The position numbers and the translations under genes were made by a program. A stretch of 16,437 bases of DNA from Anaerotignum sp. (GTDB lineage: Bacteria; Bacillota; Clostridia; Lachnospirales; Anaerotignaceae). The stretch spans positions 1 through 16,437 of the forward strand of contig JAHHTX010000041.1 of assembly GCA_020024255.1 (NCBI GenBank), written 5' to 3'. Each line of letters starts with the position of its first letter. Positions within the stretch are counted from its first letter, which is position 1. Shown piece after piece: positions 7,223-14,338 of this stretch. A model generated the notes under the pieces. It worked only from the letters and a program-made list of their open reading frames with translations. It had not been told where the DNA came from and ran no database searches.

Positions 7223-8419
7223 TTATATCAGATGCTTTACCAAATCTTCAATTCTGTCCATACCTTTTTGTATCATTTCCATAGATGCCGCATAGGAAAG
7301 GCGGATATAATCCGGCATACCAAAGTCTGCACAAGGTACTACGGCTACAAATTTTTCTTCCAACAAAACAGTAGCAAAATCAGCTGCACTCTGTATAATT
7401 TTTCCGTTATATGCTTTGCCATAAGTACCGGATACATCAACAAAAAGATAAAATGCTCCTTCCGGCTTCAAAGCGGAAATCATCGGAATGGCTTCTTCTC
7501 TTTCAAAAATATAATCCCGTCTTTTCTTAAACTCTGCACACATTTCTGCCACACAATCCTGAGGCCCTTTGAGAGCAGCCAGTGTTGCCTCCTGTGCGAT
7601 AGAATTTGGATTGGACGTCATATGTGACTGTAAAGATGACATAATCTTTGCAATATCAAGAGGAACAGCAGCAAAACCGATTCTCCAGCCTGTCATGGCA
7701 TAGCTTTTGGATACGCCATTGATGATAATCGTTCTGTCATAAATTTCTTTTCCAAGAGAAGCAATACTAATATGCTTCTTTCCTTCATCATAAATTAGCT
7801 TTTCGTAGATTTCATCGGAAATAACAAAAATATCATGAGCCACAGCAAAATCAGCAATCATCTGCAAATCTTCCATGGTATATACCATACCTGTAGGGTT
7901 GGAAGGACTGGTCAAAATAACTGCCTTTGTTTTTGCTGTATATGCGCTTTCCAGTTCTTCCTTTGTCAGCATAAAACGATTTTCTTTTTTGGTATGTACG
8001 ATTACAGGCACGCCACCACTGATTTTTACCATTTCTGCATAACTGAGCCAATAAGGTGCAGGGATAATCACCTCATCTCCATCATTCAGAATCGTCATGA
8101 ATGTATTCATCAGGGAATGTTTTGCGCCGTTACTGATAATGACTTGTGCCGGAGTATAATCCAGTCCGTTATCCTCTTTCAGTTTGTCACAGACTGCCTG
8201 ACGAAGTGCCGGTGTTCCTGCTGCTGCCGTATAACGGGTATGTCCCTCGTCAATGGCTTTTTTTGCCGCTTCCCGAATATGCGGTGGGGTGTCAAAATCA
8301 GGCTCTCCCACGCCAAATGTGACCATATCCTTACCTGCTGCCTTAAGTTCTGCCGACTTTGCTGAAATTGCAAGTGTACTAGATGATTTTATGCTACACG
8401 CTTTTTTGGATAGTTCCAT
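7223..8419 (-). CDS. Pyridoxal phosphate-dependent aminotransferase (aspartate aminotransferase-like, class I)
   Basis: Transfers amino groups, most likely between aspartate and 2-oxoglutarate, using pyridoxal phosphate. The 398-residue chain has GVGEPDFDTP (36-45), SNPTG (173-177, Asn174 contacts the cofactor), SDEIYEKLIY (201-210, Asp202 and Tyr205), the Schiff-base Lys238 in SKSYAMTGWR, and Arg373 in YIRLSYA for the substrate carboxylate. These place it in the Bacillus/Thermus-type aspartate aminotransferase subgroup, although related enzymes acting on aromatic amino acids or alanine share the same motifs. The start follows AGGAGGG. It lies 32 bases downstream of the dipeptidase gene, so both are probably on one transcript. 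Its use of 2-oxoglutarate/glutamate links it metabolically, not by operon, to the TCA genes at the left end. Confidence 0.9.
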   Translation of the reverse strand: MELSKKACSIKSSSTLAISAKSAELKAAGKDMVTFGVGEPDFDTPPHIREAAKKAIDEGHTRYTAAAGTPALRQAVCDKLKEDNGLDYTPAQVIISNGAKHSLMNTFMTILNDGDEVIIPAPYWLSYAEMVKISGGVPVIVHTKKENRFMLTKEELESAYTAKTKAVILTSPSNPTGMVYTMEDLQMIADFAVAHDIFVISDEIYEKLIYDEGKKHISIASLGKEIYDRTIIINGVSKSYAMTGWRIGFAAVPLDIAKIMSSLQSHMTSNPNSIAQEATLAALKGPQDCVAEMCAEFKKRRDYIFEREEAIPMISALKPEGAFYLFVDVSGTYGKAYNGKIIQSAADFATVLLEEKFVAVVPCADFGMPDYIRLSYAASMEMIQKGMDRIEDLVKHLI

Positions 8420-8451
8420 AATTCCCTCCTATATTTCTTGTATATGAATGT

Positions 8452-9387
8452 TTACTTTAGTATTTCCTGAAAAACTCTGTGAAAATTCTTTTCTCGGATT
8501 TTTTCTTCCACATCTTTTCCAAATTCTTGACGCAATCTGTAGAAAAAAAGCTCCAAATCTTCCACACAACGTAAATCCGTAGGGGTTGTGCCAATGCCGT
8601 CAAAGTCGCTGCCAAGACCAATGCAGTCCTCTCCTGCCACATCTAAAACATGGCTAATGTGCCGAATCAAATCATCTATGGCGGAGGTTTTCTCCTTAGA
8701 AAGAAAAACAGGATAATAATTCATACCAACAACACCGCCACACGCAGCCAATAGCCGAAGCTGTTCGTCTGTTAAGTTGCGTGGAACATCACAAATCGTT
8801 CTGCTATTGGAGTGACTGGCAATAAAGGGTGCCTCCGCAATATCTGCCACATCATAAAACCCTCGGTCGGATAGATGAGATACATCTACAATCATGCCCA
8901 GTCGGTTCATTTCCTTTACCACATTTTTTCCAAAAGCCGTCAAACCACCGCCGGTTTCCCTGTCACGGACGCCGTCTGCCAAAGCGTTTCTGTGGTTCCA
9001 AGTCAGTCCAACCATGCGCACACCAAGCTGATAAAAAAGCCGCAGCACAGCAATTTCACCTTCCAGTGCTTCACCGCCTTCCAAAGAAAGCAAAGCAGAC
9101 AGTTTCCCATTTTTCTGGTTTTCCAAAATATCTTCATAGGTATTCACATGACCAATCAGGTCTGCATTTCCTGCAATCTGCTCTTGATAAAAATCCAAAT
9201 ACTGCAAAGTTTGTCGCAGAGCAATGGGATAGTATATAGGGTCAAGCCAAAGAGCAAACACCTGCACAGCACCCTCGTAGCGAAACATTCTTTCCAAGTC
9301 CAAATGGTTTTTATTTCTTCTCAGTTTTTCTCCACGATGAAACAGCTTTACAATGGTGTCGCAATGTCCATCTGCAAATCCTTTCAC
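8452..9387 (-). CDS. Membrane dipeptidase-like metallopeptidase, family M19
   Basis: Zinc-dependent hydrolase of the renal dipeptidase family, expected to cleave dipeptides, often with a D-residue at the C-terminal position. In the 311-residue protein the probable metal ligands are His8 and Asp10 (DGHCDT), Glu103 (LSLEGGEAL), His171 (DVSHLSD) and His192 (ASHSNSR), with Asp261 in GSDFDG. I chose a GTG start at 9387 because AAAAGGAG lies 9 bases upstream and HxD then falls close to the N-terminus as in relatives. The ATG at 9441 gives a longer product but overlaps the -10 region of the promoter. There is no signal peptide or lipobox, so it is predicted to be cytoplasmic despite the family name. 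It heads the four-gene cluster ending at spoIIM. Confidence 0.9.
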   Translation of the reverse strand: MKGFADGHCDTIVKLFHRGEKLRRNKNHLDLERMFRYEGAVQVFALWLDPIYYPIALRQTLQYLDFYQEQIAGNADLIGHVNTYEDILENQKNGKLSALLSLEGGEALEGEIAVLRLFYQLGVRMVGLTWNHRNALADGVRDRETGGGLTAFGKNVVKEMNRLGMIVDVSHLSDRGFYDVADIAEAPFIASHSNSRTICDVPRNLTDEQLRLLAACGGVVGMNYYPVFLSKEKTSAIDDLIRHISHVLDVAGEDCIGLGSDFDGIGTTPTDLRCVEDLELFFYRLRQEFGKDVEEKIREKNFHRVFQEILK

Positions 9388-9429
9388 CCAACCACACTCC
9401 TTTTCACACGTTCCGACTTTTATTATAAA

Positions 9430-9457
9430 ATTATAAAACAAAATTTCCTCATGTCAA
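9430..9457 (-). promoter_or_regulatory. Near-consensus sigma-A promoter for the dipeptidase-to-spoIIM cluster
   Basis: On the - strand, TTGACA (9457-9452) is followed after 16 bases by TATAAT (9435-9430). Both hexamers match consensus exactly. It lies in the 93-base gap between hemW and the dipeptidase gene and would start transcription about 35-40 bases before the GTG at 9387. Confidence 0.75.
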
Positions 9458-9480
9458 GCATACAGAAGATTTTCTTTTCA

Positions 9481-10620
9481 TCAGTCCGGAAGAAATTCCA
9501 AAAAAACTTGATTACTCAGGTCAATACCTCGCTTTGTCAAACGGAGAAAGCCCTCTTTTTCTTCCAAAAGCCCTTCTTTTTTCGTCTTTTCAATAGCTTT
9601 TGGAAACACTTCCGTTATGGGTTTTCCAAACCGTTTTTGAAACCGCTCTTTTTCCACACCTTCCGTCATACGCAGTCCCAGAAACATAAATTCCCCATAC
9701 TGCTCTGCCAAAGAAACCGCCTCAATTTCTTCACGGCTTTCCATGCCAAGTTTCGCTTGTTGCATATATGTTTCCATGTCATATGAATGATGAAAGCGTT
9801 CTCCTTTCCAGTAAGAATGTGCACCCAGTCCATACCCCATATATTCTTGGTCTAGCCAGTATCGTTTATTGTGACGGCTTTCTTTACCTTTTTGTGCAAA
9901 ATTGGAAATTTCATATTGATGAAAACCAGCCTGTTCCAATTTTTCTACAGCCATACCATACATTCTGCGGTCTGTTTCCTCGTCTGTTTCCTTGTAGCGT
10001 CCTGTTTCATAATCATCATAGAAAGGTGTGCCCTCCTCTATAATCAGGCTATATACAGAAATGTGAGCAGGAGAAAGGGCAATGATTTCCGTCAGCGTTT
10101 CCTCCCAATCCCCTAAGGTCTGCCCCGGCAAAGCAAACATCAAATCCACATTGATATTGGAAAAGCCCGCCTGCTTTGCATTTTCCAAATTATCCAAGAA
10201 CATTTGTCTGTTGTGAATCCGTCCAAGTCTTTTTAAAAGCTCGTCCTGCCATGCTTGCATTCCCATACTCAAACGGTTAAAACCCATTTGCCGCAGCTTT
10301 TGGCAGACAAAAGCATCTAAAGTACCCGGATTGGCTTCTATTGTAATTTCCGCATCTGGCGCAATATGATATTTGGCAAACAAGGTCTGCATCAGCCTTT
10401 CCAGCAGTGCAACAGGCAATGACGTAGGTGTTCCACCGCCAAAAAAAACAGTTTCTATCTGAAAGTCCGAAAGCTCCTTCGCTTTCTCTTCCAGTTCACT
10501 TTGCAGTGCATCAACATACGCCTGCTGCATTTCCTCTCTTCCTGCAAAAGAGGGAAAATCACAATATAAACATTTCTGCCTGCAAAATGGGATATGAATA
10601 TATATTCCTGTTGTCTGCAA
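9481..10620 (-). CDS. hemW: HemW-type radical SAM protein (heme chaperone, HemN-like)
   Basis: Radical SAM protein of the HemN/HemW group. HemW members are regarded as heme-binding chaperones and not true coproporphyrinogen oxidases. The 379-residue protein has the [4Fe-4S] motif CRQKCLYC (Cys13, Cys17, Cys20), GGGTP at 61-65, EANPGT at 95-100 and the HemW-typical SRHNKRYW at 248-255. The N-terminus begins just before the cluster motif and lacks the extension with a further cysteine seen in HemN, favouring HemW. I chose the TTG at 10620: AAAGGAG lies 8 bases upstream, whereas an in-frame GTG at 10629 overlaps the ribosome-binding site. It is first in the - strand cluster, has its own putative promoter, and is followed by the next gene's strong promoter, so it may be transcribed separately. 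Confidence 0.88.
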   Translation of the reverse strand: MQTTGIYIHIPFCRQKCLYCDFPSFAGREEMQQAYVDALQSELEEKAKELSDFQIETVFFGGGTPTSLPVALLERLMQTLFAKYHIAPDAEITIEANPGTLDAFVCQKLRQMGFNRLSMGMQAWQDELLKRLGRIHNRQMFLDNLENAKQAGFSNINVDLMFALPGQTLGDWEETLTEIIALSPAHISVYSLIIEEGTPFYDDYETGRYKETDEETDRRMYGMAVEKLEQAGFHQYEISNFAQKGKESRHNKRYWLDQEYMGYGLGAHSYWKGERFHHSYDMETYMQQAKLGMESREEIEAVSLAEQYGEFMFLGLRMTEGVEKERFQKRFGKPITEVFPKAIEKTKKEGLLEEKEGFLRLTKRGIDLSNQVFLEFLPD

Positions 10621-10664
10621 TATCCCCACTCCTTTCTCTTCGTACTTTTATCATTTCTTTTATT

Positions 10665-10693
10665 ATGTTACACATCTGCTCTTTATTTTGCAA
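10665..10693 (-). promoter_or_regulatory. Putative hemW promoter
   Basis: On the - strand, TTGCAA (10693-10688) is separated by 17 bases from TAACAT (10670-10665), four of six matches for each hexamer, about 45 bases ahead of the TTG start. The spacing is ideal but the hexamers are only moderate, and the surrounding DNA is AT-rich. Confidence 0.45.
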
Positions 10694-10878
10694 GAACCCC
10701 ATACAAAATTTCGCAAAAAATCTCACTGCACATAATGGATATGCTCTGTACTTGTATCTATTGTTGTATCCTTAATCTCAAGTGGAGATGAGGTTCTGTG
10801 TACGTCCTTTGCATTCAATGTTTTCTTTCAATCTTTTTACAAAGTTGTGTATCGGCACCAAGGCCATAGTTTTGCCAT

Positions 10879-10931
10879 AAAAAAACCGACCTCCCAATCG
10901 TTAGATTTTAGGTCTAACTTTTGGGGGTCGG
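10879..10931 (-). terminator. Strong intrinsic terminator of the SLH protein gene
   Basis: On the - strand, CCGACC-C-CCCAA pairs with TTGGG-A-GGTCGG, and an inner GTTAGA/TCTAAC stem closes a small loop, giving a long two-part hairpin directly followed by TTTTTTT. It lies about 80 bases after the SLH gene stop and separates it from hemW. Confidence 0.9.
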
Positions 10932-11009
10932 CTCAAAACAACAATCTTTTTTCTTTCTTAATAGAACCTTTTATTTTTCATCTATGAAAATCGTCAGAAA
11001 TGCCGAATT

Positions 11010-13979
11010 TCATTCGTTTATATTGCCAGCTGCATCAACTGTGAAGTCTTTTGTCAATGTAGTACCCGCAATATTTATCATAAATTTGTAATTACCTTGA
11101 GGTAATATTTTTGCATTCAAAGTAATATCAAATACTTTAGATGTTGTAGAATCTACAGAAGATGACCAAATATCTTTGTCCCCTTGTATAATGAGGCTGT
11201 CTCCTGTAATTTGTACATCACTTTTAGATACTATATTTTCTACTGATTTTGAAAATTCGATACTTAAAGAATGAGCGTTCCCTGTATCATTGATGCCTCT
11301 TGTGATATTTACAATCTGGTATTCACTTTGTGGCTGATCCGGATCTGTCTGTTCTGGTTTTGTCACGGTATCCGGAATTTTTTCATAATCAAATGTATTT
11401 GGTCTGTTTCCTGCTTTATCTTCAGAGAAGAAACAAATGTACAAATCTGTTTCTGCATCAACTGCTTTATCCGCAAAATTGATATTAAAGTAATGTGTAC
11501 CGGCAGTATCAAAGGTTTGTATTTCATGATTTGCATCTAAAATTGTCTGCAATTTTTTCGGTGTGCCTCCATTAGCACCAAAGTCAGTGCCTTTCAATAC
11601 CGTCCAATACATTTTCCCTGCTTCATTTGTGGTAAATGTTACTTTTGCTTCTCTTTGTGCAAAACGTTCAATCCCACCATATTTTGATATGCTAATGTCG
11701 GGTGCAGTTAAATCTGTGAAAAACTGCTGTGTTGCAATTGTGCCATCTGCAAATGTAATGGTCAATGTGAAGTTGCCATCTTGAATCTTATAACCTTTTG
11801 CCATATACACGGTATAATTTTGCTTGTCATCGCTTTCCACGCGCCCCAAAGTGATGGGACCATTTGGGCATTCGATTTTAAAGTTTTTCGTATCCAATTT
11901 TGTATCTGTGGGCTCGCTCAACTTAATGTCAAAACGGATGTGCTCCTGACCAAAATCTGTATTGGGAATACGATGTGCGGAAACACTTTCAATCGTAATA
12001 TCACTTGTTGGAGGTGCTTCAACAGGCTCTCCTGCAATCTGCAATGATTTTACAGATGTTACTTTTTCATCAGTTCCTTTTGCCACATAATACATGGTAT
12101 AAGGTGTATTTTCCTTCAATTTTGTAATTTCAAACACATTCCCACCATATACCATATTATGTTTGATGCCTGTTTCCATAATACTTTCAGCAGTTGGTTC
12201 GTCATGGTAAGCTCTGCGGAAACGGGTCATTTCATCTGCTTTTAATGTATAATAAAATGTTCCTGCAATATCAGACATATAGGAAAAATCTACTTTATCT
12301 TTTGTTGTACGGACTGCCTGTACATCTGTAATGGCAGGACAATCATATTTACTGACAAAATCGTAAGTCAACAGTGTACCATCTTCTAATTGCAGTCCCA
12401 ACTGATATGTATTGTCGTTATAGAAAGCAGTGTGCAAATCATATACTCGATTATCTTTTGTTTCTACACGCAAAATAGTCATATTTTTACCGGCACCGGT
12501 ACAAATAATGGTAAATTGATCTCTTGTCAAGGGTTTATCCGATGCATGATTCAATGTCATACGTACCAAACCATTTTCTACAGACTCTACTTTTGCAATA
12601 GCCAATTTTTCGGGTCTGGAAGAATGATTGCCGCCAGAGCTAGAAGAACCGGTGTGGCTAGGTTTATTGTTAGAAGGTGTATTTATTGTAACAGAGGTGC
12701 CGGCTTCTACATTTTTCCCCTCTGCCGTGACATTGGAAGAGCCTGCCTCTGCAGATACCTTTGTACCCTTTGTATGAACAGCGATATTATTTGCATTTGC
12801 TTTGACATCACTGACTTTTCCTTCACCAAATACTTTTGCACCGTCTGCCTGAATATTTATGGTGTTGATTGCAGCATCTTTTGCAACAGAGATATCCGTA
12901 TTTTTTGCTGTATCTGTAACTTCTACATTTTTGATAATGCTTTCTCCTGTTGCTACCAAAGAAACATTAGATGCTGTAACGGAAACTGTATCGAATTTTG
13001 CATTTTGTGCAGTGAGTTTTGCGGAACCGGAAACGGTTACATTGGGTACATATCCAGATATAATGGATTCTGTAGATTTCTCGCCAACAATAACATTGCT
13101 AACTTTAGCATTTTTATCTACCGCAATACGTACTGCTGCACCATCACGTTCCATTACTACTGTATTCAACACAGAATTACCTGTAACATGAATGGAGTTC
13201 ACACCACCACCACGAATAAGTGTGCGTCCTTTTACCGTCACATTATCCAATGTAACATCACCATCTTTTATCCCTTCAGATAAAATCAAGTCCCCATCAA
13301 TAACTGTATCTTTCAACGTAACATCTTTTGTGTTAATGACAACCGTTCCATTTGTAGATTCCGAAAAATTGCCTGATGTGGCATAATATCCACACAACAA
13401 ACGATTCAGTATTGTAACAACTTCCGCACGTGTGATAGATGCAGTAGGACGGAACGAACTGACACCATCAATATATCCTTTTTGCATGAATGCGGATACA
13501 CTGCCTTTTGCCCAATCTGCAATTTGTTCTGCATCAGGCACAGAAATATTGTTGCCAACACCCTCCACATCAAAGGCTCTTGCCATCATTGCAACTGCTT
13601 CCTGTCTGGATATAGGATCTGTTGGGCGAACCTTCCCATTTGCACCATACATGACATCTGCACGTGCTGCTTTCAATATAGCATCAGTGTAAAATGCCTG
13701 TCCCAAGTCGCTGAATGTATTATCAGCTTTTTGCTGATACTGCATCACATTGTTTAAAACAACAGCCAATTCTCCTCTGGTGATGGTATCATTGGGACGG
13801 AATTTCCCCTCATATCCATTTACAATTTGATACCCACTCATGCGTTCAATGGCATTTGCTGCCCAGTGACCTGTAGTATCTTGGAACGCACTGGTAGCAC
13901 CTTGTGCTGTTGATGTACCTATGCACAACAATGTACATAGTCCAACAGTTGCCGATAAAGTAATTTTGTTTGTTTTCAT
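11010..13979 (-). CDS. Secreted S-layer homology (SLH) domain protein with beta-solenoid stalk and repeated beta-sandwich modules
   Basis: A 989-residue cell-surface protein. A signal peptide covers about residues 1-27 (basic start, hydrophobic core, cleavage near STAQG). Three SLH domains follow, at about 31-76, 88-133 and 147-193, carrying ITRGE, ISRQE and ITRAE; such domains bind pyruvylated secondary cell-wall polymer. Residues 210-432 are a Val/Thr/Asn-rich series of short strands suggesting a right-handed beta-helix. A Ser/Gly/Asn-rich linker (433-455) leads to five modules. Three related domains, A1 456-549, A2 659-760 and A3 886-983, alternate with two related ones, B1 550-652 and B2 761-868. 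No catalytic motif is recognised; a structural, adhesive or glycan-binding role is plausible but unproven. Start ATG follows AGAGGGA. The gene is monocistronic, with its own promoter and a strong terminator. Whether it is the main S-layer subunit cannot be decided. Confidence 0.9.
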   Translation of the reverse strand: MKTNKITLSATVGLCTLLCIGTSTAQGATSAFQDTTGHWAANAIERMSGYQIVNGYEGKFRPNDTITRGELAVVLNNVMQYQQKADNTFSDLGQAFYTDAILKAARADVMYGANGKVRPTDPISRQEAVAMMARAFDVEGVGNNISVPDAEQIADWAKGSVSAFMQKGYIDGVSSFRPTASITRAEVVTILNRLLCGYYATSGNFSESTNGTVVINTKDVTLKDTVIDGDLILSEGIKDGDVTLDNVTVKGRTLIRGGGVNSIHVTGNSVLNTVVMERDGAAVRIAVDKNAKVSNVIVGEKSTESIISGYVPNVTVSGSAKLTAQNAKFDTVSVTASNVSLVATGESIIKNVEVTDTAKNTDISVAKDAAINTINIQADGAKVFGEGKVSDVKANANNIAVHTKGTKVSAEAGSSNVTAEGKNVEAGTSVTINTPSNNKPSHTGSSSSGGNHSSRPEKLAIAKVESVENGLVRMTLNHASDKPLTRDQFTIICTGAGKNMTILRVETKDNRVYDLHTAFYNDNTYQLGLQLEDGTLLTYDFVSKYDCPAITDVQAVRTTKDKVDFSYMSDIAGTFYYTLKADEMTRFRRAYHDEPTAESIMETGIKHNMVYGGNVFEITKLKENTPYTMYYVAKGTDEKVTSVKSLQIAGEPVEAPPTSDITIESVSAHRIPNTDFGQEHIRFDIKLSEPTDTKLDTKNFKIECPNGPITLGRVESDDKQNYTVYMAKGYKIQDGNFTLTITFADGTIATQQFFTDLTAPDISISKYGGIERFAQREAKVTFTTNEAGKMYWTVLKGTDFGANGGTPKKLQTILDANHEIQTFDTAGTHYFNINFADKAVDAETDLYICFFSEDKAGNRPNTFDYEKIPDTVTKPEQTDPDQPQSEYQIVNITRGINDTGNAHSLSIEFSKSVENIVSKSDVQITGDSLIIQGDKDIWSSSVDSTTSKVFDITLNAKILPQGNYKFMINIAGTTLTKDFTVDAAGNINE

Positions 13980-14321
13980 TTTTTTCCCTCTTTCTTTTAC
14001 TTATGAAAAAAGTATCACACAATTTATTTTATGTGCTTATATAAAAATTTCAAGGTATTATATTTTCAATTTTTCCAAAACCTTCATCGGTTTTATGGAT
14101 ACCATTGAAAAAGTTATCGTAATTGTCTGACTTTGGCTGCTTTTTGAACCAAATCATCTCACAATCCGTCATTTATTTTTTGATTACCTTCTTCTTGCAT
14201 ACTCTTTATGAGCACACCAAAATAAAAAATATCTGCTTTTCTAAAAACCAGCCTTTTTTATTGAAATATAAACATAAGACACTCTTTGCCCAATATATCA
14301 AATAAACACTGTCTATGCAAA
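13980..14321. other. AT-rich intergenic region between the chemoreceptor and SLH protein genes
   Basis: These 342 bases contain the putative SLH promoter (14026-14053) and part of an inverted repeat reaching into the chemoreceptor gene. No clear intrinsic terminator follows the chemoreceptor on the - strand, and no coding sequence with a ribosome-binding site was found. The long leader upstream of the surface-protein gene may hold further control sites not recognisable by eye. Confidence 0.5.
14026..14053 (-). promoter_or_regulatory. Putative promoter of the SLH protein gene
   Basis: On the - strand, TTGAAA (14053-14048) and TAAAAT (14031-14026) each match consensus at five of six positions and are spaced 16 bases apart. 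Transcription would begin about 40 bases before the ATG at 13979. The region is very AT-rich, so chance matches are possible. Confidence 0.5.
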
Positions 14322-14338
14322 TTAAAAATGTGTCTTAT
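14274..14338 (-). repeat. Inverted repeat spanning the chemoreceptor stop codon
   Basis: ATAAGACAC (14274-14282) and GTGTCTTAT (14330-14338) are exact complements separated by 47 bases. On the - strand the first arm is part of the last codons of the chemoreceptor gene and the second lies about 40 bases after its stop, followed by an AT-rich stretch. It could fold the mRNA 3' end, but the large loop and missing T-run make it a weak terminator. Confidence 0.4.

Larger units (their letters stand above)
10621..11009. other. 389-base intergenic region between the SLH protein gene and hemW
   Basis: It contains the terminator of the SLH gene (10879-10931) and a putative hemW promoter (10665-10693). 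Between them is a 29-codon - strand open frame (10778-10867) that lacks a visible ribosome-binding site and matches nothing I recognise. No RNA gene or riboswitch signature was seen. Confidence 0.5.

Noticed and set aside
7835..8365. 176-codon + strand open frame opposite the aminotransferase
   Set aside because: Cys/His/Phe-rich translation with no motif, fully opposite a conserved aminotransferase.
8875..9786. 303-codon + strand open frame across the dipeptidase and hemW genes
   Set aside because: It runs antisense through two conserved genes and a strong - strand promoter. The composition (Phe, Gln, His-rich) and lack of motifs mark it as a shadow.
12390..13283. 297-codon + strand open frame opposite the SLH protein gene
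   Set aside because: The product would be dominated by Cys, Ile, Phe and Asn with no domain. It mirrors the Val/Thr/Asn-rich repeats of the SLH protein on the other strand.
12600..13400. Possible CRISPR or short tandem DNA repeats in the low-complexity part of the SLH gene
   Set aside because: The similarity is at the level of amino-acid pattern only. No constant-length DNA repeats with spacers are present.
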